A stretch of DNA of 64,000 bases from Trichoplusia ni. Taxonomy: Eukaryota; Arthropoda; Insecta; Lepidoptera; Noctuidae. A model generated the notes under the pieces. The model saw only the letters and a list, made by a program, of their open reading frames with translations, had not been told where the DNA came from and made no database searches. The stretch covers positions 10,168,001 to 10,232,000 of the forward strand of contig NC_039483.1 of assembly GCF_003590095.1 (NCBI RefSeq), read 5' to 3'. This document shows, piece by piece, positions 12,036 through 24,841 of this stretch. Both the position numbers and the translations under genes were made by a program. Every line of letters starts with the position of its first letter. Within the stretch, counting starts at the first letter, position 1.

Positions 12036-15000
12036 GTTTTTTATGGGGAAGTAAAAATCTTGTTTCTAATAATTGGAAGCCAATGTTAGAATGGATTGGA
12101 AAAATTGAAATCTGGTATCAAACCTGACGCGAAGTCAGTAAACAACCCTTTAAACTTAAAAATAGAATATATTCTTATTCCGTCATGAAAAAAAAATAAT
12201 ACTTCGTGTATAAAATAAAACTAAATATTCTGCAGTAAATATTAGCGAGTCCGCGAGACGCGAGCGTACTATTCATATAAAATTCAAAGTAACGACGGCG
12301 GAGAATAAACAGCAGGTGTGCCATCGACGCGTCTATATGTTCCTACTCATATATTTATATTTATTATTGTGTTATGTCAACGTGTTTTAGTGCCACGTTC
12401 TGATCGATTGGTTCCCTGCCTTTGTAATACAATAGAACAGTCAATCCAATCTGGCGACGTGCTGTCATGTGGTTATTTTGTTTGATATAAGGTGAGGATT
12501 GATTTTGTATTTTATTTATTAGAAATAGTACTTTTCTTGATGTACAACCTGATGCCGAGATTTTGCAAAAGCTGTATTCATCTCCCGTGACATAACATAC
12601 CCTGGAATCATTTTCAGGTTTACTGGTTTCTTCACGGCATTCCAATAGGCAGACCTGGTGGTCTGCCCGCACATTTTAAGACATTGCTATTTCTTCATTT
12701 CAATAATATGGGCAGAATTTATTTACAATTACAAAGGAACTAGGTCAGGTAACAAATAACTCTCAACAATCATGTACTGGGATCGTTTTATTAATGACAT
12801 TCAGACATTTCAATTTGTTCTGTACAATAATAATATACAATATTTATTTATAACGGCTGGCGTTCTCCCTGCGATGGTAAATTAGGTATTTCAAAGACTA
12901 GACTACAAAATATATTAATTTAAGAATAAATTTAATATTCAAAGATTTTCTTAATGTTAAAACACAAATTTCTTTAAAAAAGTGTCTGCTTTTCAAATTT
13001 ATATTAGTTCGTCTCAAAGAAATATTCGCTTGACAACATAAAATATATTTCAATAATATATTTCATTAACAGGCACAGTTTTTCTGTCACACAAGATAAG
13101 ACAGTATAATTATATGTCAAAGCGATGAGGGTATAAAAAATGACGTTACTCTCACGACAGAGGAGTTTTCGAAAGCTATTTTTATCATTTCCACACGAAA
13201 ATTACGCGGTTTTTTTCCATTCTTATCAACTATCTTCTGGTCTCCTGTAATGGCATGACCTACCTAGCTTTCAGTTACAAACACCAGCAAAAAATTATTG
13301 TCATCCCTTCAAAACGTCATCCTCTCCAAAATATTTGTTCAAGTAAAAAAAAAATATAGATCAAAATCCCCGTATTGCGTTATTCCAGTTAGCTTGGTGC
13401 CTAATGCCATTGCTGATTGCAGCTCAAGGAGGTTCTACGGTAACCGCGTACTTGTACATCGTACAGCTTCGTGTAACATCGTACAACATCGGATCAAGGT
13501 AACGAAGGCGATCGGATTATATAGAGCAGCATACGACCTCTTTGGCGACTGCAGCATCAAATTGAGTTTAACAACCTTTGCCTTGTCTCTATGTAGTCTG
13601 AAGTACTTTCCTCAGACAGATTTGTAATCTTATTTGTTTGTAAAGGTACACGTTATTCCTTCATGAATTTTCAAAGCTTTGTGTTATTTGAGTTTCTATA
13701 GTACTGACTTGGAAACGTTTTATCCTCTATTTTGTTCTTACTTTGACAGCAGACTACCCCTTATCCAAACTAAGCAAATGGATGTATGAGCCTTCAATTG
13801 ATAAGTGACTTAACTTGTAACAAAAAATAACTAACCTGTTCTGAGTTTGTATACATTTTGGATGGGTCTTCTAATGGCGCCCAAGAATGTTGTAAAACAT
13901 TAAGAATATTTTTGTAAACAAAAGCCGTAGGAAAAACATCAAAGATGAAATATATCTTTCATTCCTTCTAACTGACTTCCACGTGTCACTGGAGCAGACC
14001 CTTTTAAAGCATTGCGTTACGTCGCGGACTTCCCGACACCGCCGTCCGAATATGACATGTTTTGTACAACACCCCCCCCTCATCCCCTCCCACACCCAAC
14101 CCCGAGGGACAGATAACATTTTGTTTAAGTCAGACAAAATGTTTTGAAGGGATACACCCGTATCTACATCTTTGTATTATAAATTCCAGTTTGTTTAGGA
14201 AACTTGGGGATATTGCGACTTGATTTTTTGGTCCCTAAACATCAATCTGGTAGACTAAACTAAATGTAAATATTGTTTGATGAAACGTTTAAGAAAACTA
14301 ATTGATACTTTTTGGTAGACCAAAAATTTTGTTTCTGTATTTGAGCCAAAGTATAACGAATAAAGAATCGTTCTTTAAAATACTCGTAATTAACGAAACT
14401 TTACACTAACACATGATACTTAGTATTTTTTGAGTACCTGAAATATTGCTATGCTACAATAGCCTAGCTTTGAATAAGATTTGAATCGTACTTGTTTCTT
14501 TTTCGTATGGTTGATATAGGTACACGTAGTTTCAGAGTTTAAGCCCCTGGAGCTTAGGCTTCTGATGTAGCTCAACTTGATTTTTTTAAATTGAGATGGC
14601 TTCCTCGGTAAATTTTCCCTTCACTGTTTTTAGCAAGTGATAATTGCCGGTTTGGTACGGTAAGGTAGGTCGTATACGGATTTTGATCTCCTCCTGATCC
14701 CCTCCTTTTGAACACCTCGTTAATTGAAATAAAGTCTGGAAATAAAATCCTTTTGTTTTACCTCGCTTCAAAAGCTATTTGTCGGTTCTAGACAGACCGA
14801 GGTTGGTACAGTGCGGCTGCAACGTGCCTTGAAAGCCTTCTAATACATCCTGACAAATAAATTGCTGTAACATGGACTTGTGTGGGATAGTATCGTTTGT
14901 ATTTCTTAGATCTAAAGATTACTTGTATATTGCCATTGTGAAATATTTATTGTAGAAAGGTTTTGTATGATTATTTTCTCTTTGAGATGATGGTAAAGAT

Positions 15001-15148
15001 GTATGGAATATCTATAGGTCACAAAGATATAGTGCGGATGATGTACCTTGGAAGTTAGAAAGAAGAGCTTCAAAGTGTCGCTGACAAGCTTTTAGTTTCT
15101 TTTGCGATAGAAAATACAATTCAAATGAAGTATAAGGCGATGGTGTTT
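12036..15148. other. AT-rich non-coding stretch
   Basis: Possible SINE remnant at 12580-12675 (gtttactggtttcttcacgg, then gcagacctggtggtctgcc), too decayed to call. The 13.43-13.56 kb patch has repeated catcgtac words. A C-rich run lies at about 14070. No exon is supported by splice sites. Confidence 0.45.
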
Positions 15149-15320
15149 TTATCGGAGCTCCTATGGCCACTTTCCAGCTCCAGCAGCTCTATGTAATATA
15201 ACCTACATATAGTACATATGAATATTATTTTCAGCAGTCAAAATTTCAGCTCAATCGGAAACCGGAGCATAGGCCAAATTCTACTTGGAAGATTTGATTA
15301 CTAGCCGACAGAATGACATG
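15149..15320 (+). repeat. Interspersed repeat (ggagctcctatggcc family), copy 1
   Basis: Shares ggagctcctatggcc and ttccagctccagca with 33692-33720, followed in both by an AT-rich body and a dinucleotide-poor tail containing ttgga/tacaaga and gacaga words. It is a dispersed element whose family is not identified. Confidence 0.6.
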
Positions 15321-18081
15321 ATGACTGTAAACACCGACTGAGACAGATGAAAGTAAATAATAAAAATATTGTAAAAAAAACATTTAACTTTTAAATACGA
15401 TGCTATGATGTGGGAGTTTCTAAAAATAAGTTTCAGTACAATAAAAATATGTTTATTTATATACATGACACAATTAAAAATACAACTGTTTTCGTGTTTG
15501 CTATCAGTATTACTAAATTAATTACTATTAAACTGTGTCAACAGCCAGGGAGGTCACCAGTACATTTTAAAATTGACAACATTTATGCAAAATATCAAAT
15601 TATAAATAATTAATCGAAATAAACGATATTAACGTGATTTATAGCTTATAAACAAATTGGCACGTCCACTTAATTATATTTACAAATCAATTGTACAGGT
15701 AATTATCACGCTGCGTCGTATCCTGATGGACGCGTGGTAGAAAGGTCAGAGGACAAAGGTTAATTGTTAATTAGCGTTCTAATAACAAGAGTTCAACGTA
15801 CAATTAGAATAGAAATTAAAATGGTTCTTTAAAAATAGATTTCAGTATTGTTTATATACGTGGCGTAACAGTTTTTTTTAATCTAAACTTTAGGATAATT
15901 AAAATTCCAAATTGATTTTTATATTTACCTTGAAAATTGCTACGTTATAAACGTTGAATAGAGTCTTGTGATAAATTTTGTGAATTATTTATTTTTTATT
16001 CAGTATAACACCTCACATTCTATAAAAATAAAACCTTGAACAACTAAACTAGACCAAAATGAATTAACAAAAAAAATAATATATTCAACATTTACTGAAA
16101 GATCTGTTCATTGCTATTGTACATAACATAAACTCATCTGCATCGGCTCGCATTACAGCGCATGTAACACGCATATGCGCATATTCAATGAGGCTGCATG
16201 GTTTATGGACGGTCAATAACAGTCAACGAATCAAACGCAATCGGGAATACAAATAATGAAATCATATGCGGCTTTCACCAAGTTGCGGTAAATCGTTAAA
16301 ATGTTAAAATTAAATTCTTTATTGAGAGGTATTTATGACGGTTTATTGAAAAAATATGAGAAGCAACTATTTGAAATGATTTTACTGATTTTGGAGGGCC
16401 TTTGCGGGATATCGTGGTAACGGGTGGTTTGGTATCGGTTGAGTTTTAACCACGACTATTTTATTTATATTTATTTATTTCGGAATGCACCCAGGAAAGG
16501 TGCTAGAAGAGCGAATAACTTCTCTTTGGAAACTCTTGCAGGCAGTATTGAAACCAAAATCATTAAATTAGTGTGAAAAATGTCACGCAAACTATGGATT
16601 AAGGAAAATTTTACATAAAAGGATGACTTTCTACCACGCATTGTTCGTAACTTCTCAGTGTTTGTGGTCGCTTTATGTATCGTCGTGGTTACTTTACAAG
16701 TTTACGTGATCTTAATGCGCACAGTTTATACATAATACGGCCACAAACGACACTTGGCTCTCACTTTTACCATATATTATGTCGTATAAACGATAAAGTC
16801 TGCCACGACTTTAATATCTTAATTTTACATTTATAACTAACTTTACTTGATCCACCAAAAAAACATGCCAAAGAAAGAAACTTTCAAATGTTTTTTCGCG
16901 TTCCATATTAATTTTCAGAGTTCATTGCGCGTTAATAATAAACGATCAACAGAAATTGAATAGAAAACACGCGGTGGATTGCAACCAAAAGATTTAATCT
17001 TGGTGATATTTATATTTAAGAATTATGTACAATTTTTATATTTATTTATATTCTATCTAGAGGCGACTTGAGTCTGTGGGGTTACTCAACAAAGGCCGAC
17101 ACTGCTTTTAGTACAGTCGTGTCACGTTTGCGACATTGTGGTCTCTGTAAAAGCCACAAGCGTTCTTCGGACTGAGAATGGCGTGATAGGTGTATTGAAA
17201 CTGGTGAAATGCCGGAATTTAAAGTGCACGACTGTACTGGAAATACGTTCTGGATTTTACTGGGAAATGAAACGTTTTCAACGGAGTTCTGCGGAAACAG
17301 GAATGCTGGTAAGGATTTTTAATGTTTTAGTGAAACCAGATAGGTTTGTGTTTTGTTTGTTTTAGTCAATCATTCGGCTATTGTTTTGTGTGTAGTAACC
17401 GTTTGTCAAAAAACAAAACATGACAGGATTTTATGTGGAGTTGAAATAATGCGGAGAACAAAAATACGTACCTTCGCGATTAACTTTATAACGTTTGTTA
17501 CTGACCTATCATTATATGCTCTACCTATTTTATGTACATTTAACACACATTGAATAATAGACATGACGTGTGTATGACAATACACACAAAACAGTTTTAT
17601 CAGGTGAAGTTCACGACAGGCTTCCGAGGGATTAGTCCTGCGACACCTGACGCCTCACCCCTTGGGCTTAAACTTGCTTCGAAATTAACACTTTATACAA
17701 TATTTATTACTGTTTATGTGTAACGATCCCTTACCCTTTGAGATCATGTGTGAAATGCGAAAGTGAAAAAAACTGATTGTCTTTTTATTTATAGCTGTAT
17801 AAGAAATGTCTTAAGTCAAGAGTAGGTTTCTAAGGTTAACATGATTTGTACGCCAGCAAACCAGCTCTACATCATGCCATAGTTTTAAATGAAATCCAAA
17901 TAAATATTTTTCTTTTCTCAAGAGAAATATCAATTGACACAGATATTTCCGTGAACTTATACGGATAGCGAAATAAGTAGCTTGCGTAAACGAAACTCCG
18001 TGACAACGTTACACGTCGCGGTGTCATATTGCTTACAAACATCGAATGCCCACGACTGATGTTTTTCCTTTGATATTAAGA
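15321..18081. other. AT-rich non-coding stretch
   Basis: A CpG-bearing patch at 16140-16260 and an open stretch at 17138-17312 that ends at a donor-like GCTG|gtaagg were noticed. Neither shows protein-family character. Nothing else recognised. Confidence 0.45.
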
Positions 18082-18220
18082 TTAGTCGAGTGGTTGAGGA
18101 AACCACGCCAAACAGAAGGTGCGCGACGACAAACGTTTGTGTGTCCCACGAATGCTTGTCGAGGTGTTCTCAACAATACAAGGATTAAAGGCCTTATTGC
18201 GAGAGTGGTTATAAAAAAAA
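18082..18220 (+). repeat. tRNA-derived SINE, copy 4 (decayed)
   Basis: Contains gattagtcgagtggttgagg (box A region), acaaacgtttgtgtgtccca and cgaatgcttgtcgaggtgtt in the order of the family at 74, 4338 and 11846. Short ORFs on both strands across this stretch are by-products. Confidence 0.6.
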
Positions 18221-21200
18221 ACATTTCATAATCCCCAAATAATTTGAACGAAAAGCGTTAACAAAAGTTAAATAAAAAATGTATAAATACTCCGACAGGC
18301 AGTTCAAGAAAGCAGTGTCAGCCCTAAAACAATAATATCATACAACGATTGAGCAAAAGACTTGACATAATATAATGTTTGTAATTTATCTAATTTAGAA
18401 TGTAAGAGATCGCGTGCTCGTTATAAACAGATTTTGTTAGGTGTATCTTTAGCCTCATGAAAATATATTATTTCTATACATGTCAACGGGATTCACAGCT
18501 GAATATATATAACTTTCATTTACATAACACTCGTGTTGACTGTGTTGATCGAAAATATTATTTACAAGTTGTGTTATGTACTAGCGATATGTCTCAATTA
18601 AATATACAAATTAAGAAAATAAGTGTTGTTAATAGTATACTAAAATTACTGGTTAAATTTTCTGAAACATAGCAGATAAATCAAAAAATAAAAGTTCATT
18701 ATATTTAAAAATTTGTTAAAATCTATTCCATGCCGAAATCAATCTTAAAACCATTATGCTCGCGTGAAAATAGAACGGAAAAACACAAATTCTAGACGTC
18801 AGCCTGTTCGAAACCCAATTAGAACTATACAAAATTAATTCAGATGTATTCTAAAAACAACGTAGCTTTTAAAATTCAGTAGTTAATTTAAGCAACACAA
18901 CTTGAAATAAGTTAACGTCATAATTTATTCACAAAAGGACCTCATCCTTGACTGGCGGTGTGTGAATAACTTAGCGCTGAGCTTGAATAACGTTACAGTG
19001 TATTCACCGCATTGTTTCATTACGCGGGATTTCAACTTGCTATCGTTAAGCAACACTATTCTTGATGGATTAAACTGATCTCCTTATGAATTTAAACTTA
19101 TTTGTTGGTTAATGTACATGACTTAGGAATCCGTGGTCGGGAAACTACTGTCTTTTTAGATAAGAGTATAGAATATTTTTAGATGTTTTGTGAGATAAGT
19201 GAAGATCGGCCCGGACAATTGATTATTCTAGAAACTTCAATAATGACAGAAATTGTTCGAATATATAAAAGCTGTTGCAAAAAAAATATTTTTCTTAGGC
19301 GATTACTATGATCGTTCACGCTGCTACGAGTATAAATTTCATTCGCATACGAGGGGCTGATTTAATTGTTTTTAGATTGTAAAAAGCATTAGAAAATATT
19401 GATAGCACGAATATAACCTATACAAATGAAAAAAAACATGTTTTTGAAATATATCGCTAGTATTCACAGAGGTTCCTCTCAACGCAGACTCACGCATTAC
19501 CCCGTAACTTAACCAACACTCACAGCATTGATAATTCGTTTGTCAGTTTGTATGTCACATTACACTAGCACTTTATTTAACTAGTGAAGGCACTTGTCTT
19601 CTCACGAAGAATAGCAACGTCCACACAGTAGTCTCAAGACGAAAACGTGAACTACTGCTCGCCACGGCATCTGTTGACAAACAAGGGAATTCATATACTT
19701 GGCACTTGGAACACCTTACAGGGGACCACCTTACACCTTACCCAGCTCCGCTATTTACAATGGCCGATAAATAAATGGCAACGGTGACACTATTCGTAAT
19801 CTTTTAAGCATTTTTCCAACACAATAATTGGAAATTCATTGTATTGACCGAGAGTGTTCCGTCCCGTACTGACTTTCCCATTATTGTGTAAATAGCAGAA
19901 TTGGTGCTCAATGGCACTATTGATTGGATTGGACTAAGCCATACACTGGATAGTCGTCTTACTTCAATTTAAATTAAAAACCTAAACAATCCATTTAAAG
20001 AACTCGGAAAAGACCGAAAACAGAATAAAACACAATTATTTATGTTGGATACCTTGAAAGTAACGTACAGCTGCAAGGAGAATTCTTCGTGAAAAACCTT
20101 ATTAGTCAAGCCATGTGTAATTAAAAGTATCACTACTTAAAATATATAAAAGAACGAACTTTTTTGAAAAAATATTAAAACTTTTTGCATTCCAGACAAC
20201 AAAAACAAAACACGAACAATAATATAAAACGTGTAATATCTGTCCAACATTTAACATATCGTTATAACGATATATCGCTCACGTCACTCTCAGTTAGACA
20301 ACTCACGATCGTGGAACAAACTCCTACTCATTTACATAACACATTTTGGGAGACCACTGAATAAGTTAAACAAAAGGTCCACTTATATTGCGACAGTAGT
20401 GACATCTATACATAACCTATCATTGAAATCGAATGAAAATGAAATCTAATACTTTTAATGTTTTTAATTGAAAATATATTGTAGAGTGGGAATTGTAATT
20501 TAGTGAGAATTGTTATGAATTGCGCTTTTTGTTCTCATTTAAACTATTACAAAAAAAAAAACAAATAAATTGTACGTGTTTCCCTTGTATTTCATGCAAA
20601 CATTTTGTTCATAAATAATTTAAAAAACACGAGCACCATTTTAAAATCTAGAAAAGTATTTATTTGTCAGAAAAATAAAACTATCTAAAATCCTTAAAAA
20701 AAAACCACTAATCCATTGTGATGATATGTTATTATTTTTTTAAAAGTGACAATTAGCCTTCTAAGCTTGCCTGTCACACTCCAATATCGTGACATGTAGG
20801 TGAAATATGATTTTTATAACTTGATAATTACTTTGCTAAACTTTTCGTTTTGTATTTCATGGTCTTTATTGTTTAGTTTTATGCTTTATAATGTGAATGT
20901 TCGTGTATGGAAAACTATAAAGTAACTGCTGTTTTAATAGTGTTTTAGCATACAAGTGTAGCGGAACGAATATTTTAAAGAATTTTAAGGGGAAGGTTGT
21001 TTTCTACGTTTTATCATATCCGTTCTGTTGAAAGTTTGACTTGAATAATGTTGGGTGTTTGCGGAGTATAGATAATGCTGTAAGTGAGGAACATGTTCTT
21101 TCTATTATATTCATGAAGTAATTTCAATATTTACATTTATATATGAAGTATTAGTGCTGTGAAGTGTATGTCGTAACGTCGCGATAGATTTATTTCATGT

Positions 21201-21794
21201 AATTAATTAATCAAATAACCTATATTTGACTTATTAATCGAATTAGTCCATCAGGTAGATATACAAAGCATTAAATTAAGTTGAACATTTAAAACTTAAG
21301 TAAGGGCTAATAAACATATTTCAACTAACTGTATCCTTTTTTTTTATTAAATCGCAATTGAATAAATACGAATTCGATATTCATTTTGGAAACGTGTCGG
21401 TTTAATTAGATTATTTAGTCTAAAACTAAAATGTCTTTTTGAACGAACCAATCAATTAATTTACAATTTTACGAACCAATAATAAAAAAACAACACCGGG
21501 CGAGTGTCAAAATATCTAACTTTTTATTTACACATGCGTTGTAAAACTTTTCGGGAATTGGAATACACCTGACAGTGTTTAATCAAACGTGGAATTTATT
21601 AGAACAGCGTTTGCTGATGAACGGTTTGTGCAACACAAGCCTTTAAAAATGGGGCAGTCAGAATGAGAAACCGTATGCATCCTCACTTAAAATACTAAAA
21701 CGTGGCTTGCCTCGTTTATTAAAACCGTACTACTTCACAATAACTTTTGTGTGGCAGGTTCATATTTATTTATTGAAATTTTTTTCGGGAACGA
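18221..21794. other. AT-rich non-coding stretch
   Basis: No gene or named repeat recognised. The only distinct item is the short palindrome listed separately at 20256. Confidence 0.5.
20256..20273. repeat. Perfect 18-bp palindrome
   Basis: atatcgttataacgatat is its own reverse complement and continues into tatcgctc. It is likely a chance or protein-binding palindrome in AT-rich DNA. No further support. Confidence 0.5.
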
Positions 21795-21890
21795 CGGACT
21801 AGTTTCAAACTCAACTAGAGTCCTTATTTACGAGCTGATGGTGACTCAATATACGGGTACGTGGGAGTAAATTAATATTAGATATTTATT
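21795..21890. repeat. Decayed fragment of the ACTAGTCGGGC palindromic element family
   Basis: Has ggactagtttcaaactcaac, tagagtccttatttacgagc and tatacgggtacgtgggagta, which align in order with 52920-52960 and the outer arm of the element at 52872-53068. Boundaries are approximate. Confidence 0.5.
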
Positions 21891-22899
21891 GGATAGACTG
21901 ATTTTAATGTGTAGATTTCATTTCACTCGGGTCTCACTTTATTTTGTTTAATCTTGTTTCATGCTTTTCTGTTGATATATGTAAGTGCAGATTCAACCTT
22001 ATGCTAGCATAAAAGTCATAACTAAACTCTCTTCTTATCGTTCCATGGTTCAATATTTATTGTTCGTGTTTTATGGAATACCACACATTTTTTCTAAATC
22101 GAACACAGTCAAAGTCAATACTGCGATCCGTTTTACAAAGCACGCGCGGGCGATTCAGTGGGCCTTTGAAAATCGACCGATTTCACTTTTTTACTGTAAC
22201 GTGAGTAAATTCGCAGGTGTTTAGCGAGTCGTGACGTCACACATTGCTTGTTTGCCAACAAAAAGGGTTCGAACTGTTTTCTGTTCATTTTAGGTGTCGA
22301 GTTTCGTCGGCTTTAAATTTGTTCTGAACGGGCTTTGCAGAATTTCACTGCAATTGACACCTTTGTTGCGTTAGTGTATTTTGAACACTTTCGGGATAAT
22401 ACGGTGGAAAAACTGTTCGTTCATATTGTGAAAAATGGTAATGGATGTGTACCTAATCTCGAAACTGAAAGAGGAAATATTACAGCTCTGTTTTCAGCAC
22501 TCTTATTGCTTTAAAGGCTTTGATAGATAGATTTCCATTATTTAGACATTTCTTTTTTATCTCAAACCTCACTTGGGAGATCTTCCCGTACTGTTTTATG
22601 ACAGATACAAGCAAAATTGATTGATTACATACATTCCATTTAACTCTCACTGTCCCTTGCGGGTTTGCTTGCGAGGATCTGCTATTAGGGCAAAAGTGGA
22701 TCATTTAAGTTAGAATTGAAGTATTTATCTACTAATATTATTAGAGAAGAGCTGTTTTTATAGAATTTCCGATATTCTAAACTACAAACAAGAAGAATAC
22801 ATAGCAACACTTTTTTACTCATCATAAACAACCTTTACAAGAACACAGAATAGATGACAAGCAAATCGACTTGCGATGACGCTGCCGCGTCATACATGA
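21891..22899. other. Non-coding stretch with one mildly GC-rich patch
   Basis: The patch at 22135-22260 holds cgcgcgggcgattcag and a TGACGTCA site at 22232-22239. It could be regulatory, but I have no independent evidence. No exon seen. Confidence 0.4.
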
Positions 22900-22965
22900 T
22901 TAACTACTCCGGTTGGTTCCGAAACTAGTCGGGCGATCCTGATATATGTATAAGTATGAAAAAGT
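22900..22965. repeat. Fragment of the ACTAGTCGGGC palindromic element family
   Basis: ccggttggttccgaaactag and tcgggcgatcctgatatatg match the right arm of the element at 53013-53068 in decayed form. Confidence 0.5.
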
Positions 22966-23049
22966 TATATTTAACAATAATTTTCTTTTGCTATTTATTA
23001 TAAATATGCCCGGGTTCTGGTAATTGTTTTGTTCAGTTAAGATTTAAGT

Positions 23050-24580
23050 AGGTAGGTACTTTGAAAATAAAGTTCAAAGGTTTGGAAATGGTAGATTATA
23101 ATTCAAATAAATGTGAAATTTTCATCCCGAACAATCAGCCATTAATTCAAAATCAACCATTATTACAAAAATTCTATTCATTAGCCCCAGATATAAAAAT
23201 TGTAGACCAATATTCACTTCGCCTTCTAGGGTCCCCAATATTAGAAGAATCCTTTAGTCAATTTATAGATGATAAAATTCAAAATTTTCAATCTATTTCA
23301 GATAGACTTTTTAAAATCTCTCTGCATTCGGCCTTAACTTTGATTCGGTTTTGTTGTTTTGGTCCAAAATTTATATACTTCCTCCGGTCTTCAAATTTAT
23401 GGATGCATTTACCCCTTTTGGAAAAAGTAGACCAAATTATACGGTCCACCTTAACGTCTATTCTCAATGTGACTTAGGACGACCGAGCGTGGTCCCAAGC
23501 CACATTGCCGATTCGTTTTGGTGGACTAGGTATCCGTAAAGTTACCAGCTTGAGTTTGCCAGCGTTTCTGTCTTCGGTCCATAGCACTGAAAAATTGACA
23601 AGAGAAATTTTAGAATTTTCTCTGGTTGATTTTCAGATCCTATGCATGTCCGAGGCAGTAAATAGTTGGAAAATGTCCTGCCCGGGCACGGATCTTCCCG
23701 CACAACTTTCTTCTCAGAGGCAATGGGATGAGCCGCTTTGCAGTTTGATACGGAATGAATTAGTTGAAACCTCACTCAATACTGCAGAGCGTGCTCGTCT
23801 CTTGGCTCTGGGAGAATGGGAATTGGGCCTCTGGTTACAGGCATTACCTTCAGCCAACATAGGTACGATGTTGGATAACAATACTCTCCGGCTCGCCATT
23901 GGTTTGCGTTTGGGTGTACAATGTGTCGCATCTCATCTTTGCCAATGCGGTGAAAGAGTCGATTGCCTTGGTCATCATGGCCTGTCCTACGGCAGGAGCG
24001 CGGGGCGTATACCGCGTCATGCAAATATTAATGACATCATTCGTCGTGCTCTTGTCACTGCTGGTGTACCTGCCGTTTTAGAACCCAATGGTTTGGTACG
24101 CAACGATGGTAAGAGACCTGACGGAATGTCATTGCTGCCTTGGAAATTGGGTCGGCCTTTGGTGTGGGACGCGACATGCGTCGACACCCTCGCGCCATCC
24201 CATGTTCTAAGTTCAGCGGTCTCGCCGGGCGCTGCTGCTGGAGCCGCGGAAGCCCTAAAACGGCGGAAATATAATAACCTTGTTGGTAATTATATTTTTG
24301 AGCCGTTTGGGGTCGAAACGTTCGGGACATGGGGACCAGGTGCACGAGTTCTTTATAAAGAACTCGCAAAGCGTTTGGTCGACTCTACACGTGATCAGAA
24401 GGCTGGTCTATATTTTGCCCAAAGAATTAGCATTGCCATACAACGTGGCAATGCAGCCAGCTCTGGGCACGTTTCCCGACTTTGGCAGGGATGAGGATAT
24501 CTTTTTTGACGCTTTGTAAATAATGCATATTTTTCTTTTTATATTATATAGGTAAATGGATTTTCACTCCTTGGAAAGTT
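23050..24580 (+). mobile_element. 5'-truncated non-LTR retrotransposon remnant
   Basis: The coding part begins abruptly in the region after the reverse transcriptase catalytic core and runs to a natural stop at 24492-24494. It is followed by a short AT-rich 3' stretch ending about 24560-24580. Loss of the 5' part is the usual result of incomplete target-primed reverse transcription. The copy sits with its 3' end about 15-30 bases from the end of the last Beat exon on the opposite strand. Exact ends and target duplication were not determined. Confidence 0.85.
23061..24494 (+). pseudogene. Retrotransposon ORF: end of reverse transcriptase plus endonuclease-like C-terminus, one in-frame stop
   Basis: One frame spans 23061-24494 with a single TAG at 23475-23477, so the two halves belong together. 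The first half (about 138 codons) has KGLEMVDYNSNKCEIF, LLGSPIL and SLHSALTLIRFC, typical of the region after the RT palm. Past the stop comes AWSQATLPIRFGGLGIRK, the usual conserved RT-tail motif. The later half has a finger-like CQCGERVDCLGHHGLS, in which a final Cys seems replaced by Tyr. It is followed by KRPDG and, 15 residues after the PD, a VWD. The PD-D arrangement resembles the restriction-like endonuclease of R2/R4-type elements. That assignment is inference. The N-terminus and RT catalytic motif are absent, so it is not functional by itself. Confidence 0.82.
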
Positions 24581-24592
24581 ATAATTTAACAA

Positions 24593-24841
24593 TTAAATGG
24601 CACACTTACTATTTTTACTAAACATATAGGAGGATATATGGGGTCGGCTCGCGACGTACAGCCGTACAGACATGCTGCGCACGTGCGGCGGCCGCGTGGC
24701 AACTGTGGCGCGGCACCGCAGCGCCAGGTACCCGCGGTGCGTCGGATAGTCGTCCGGGTACACGTGGAGAGTCCGCCATGATGCCCGGAGCCCGTCGCCG
24801 TCGGCACCCGACACCGTGGTTTCCGCTGTTATCAGGGGATC
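24593..24841 (-). CDS. beat: Beat-like gene, last visible exon (end of Ig domain 2 and possible C-terminus)
   Basis: The acceptor is tttccaccag|GAT. The exon reads in phase 0 from DPLITAETTVSG through GLRASWRTLHVYP to YLALRCRATVA, which holds the second Ig2 cysteine (residue 43), then MSVRLYV and a short tail ending at TAA, 82 codons in all. The Ig2 half is convincing. The last 18 or so residues (after LYVA) do not look like a Beat tail. A strong donor, ATA|gtaagt, lies at 24610/24609, 15 bases before the stop, so the messenger may splice onward and the stop may be intronic. No AATAAA in this orientation was seen in the next 100 bases. The far side is occupied at once by a retrotransposon remnant, so any later exon would lie left of 23 kb. 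Confidence 0.82.
   Translation of the reverse strand, partial: DPLITAETTVSGADGDGLRASWRTLHVYPDDYPTHRGYLALRCRATVATRPPHVRSMSVRLYVASRPHISSYMFSKNSKCAI

Noticed and set aside
17138..17312. Open stretch ending at GCTG|gtaagg as an exon
   Set aside because: No convincing acceptor or start and no protein-family character. A single donor-like site is not enough.
22232..22239. TGACGTCA sites (also 52494-52501) as regulated CRE elements
   Set aside because: Isolated 8-bp sites in 64 kb occur by chance. No promoter context.
23542..24369. Minus-strand and other-frame ORFs inside the retrotransposon remnant
   Set aside because: The plus-strand frame carries all recognisable RT-tail and endonuclease-like motifs. 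The others are shadows.
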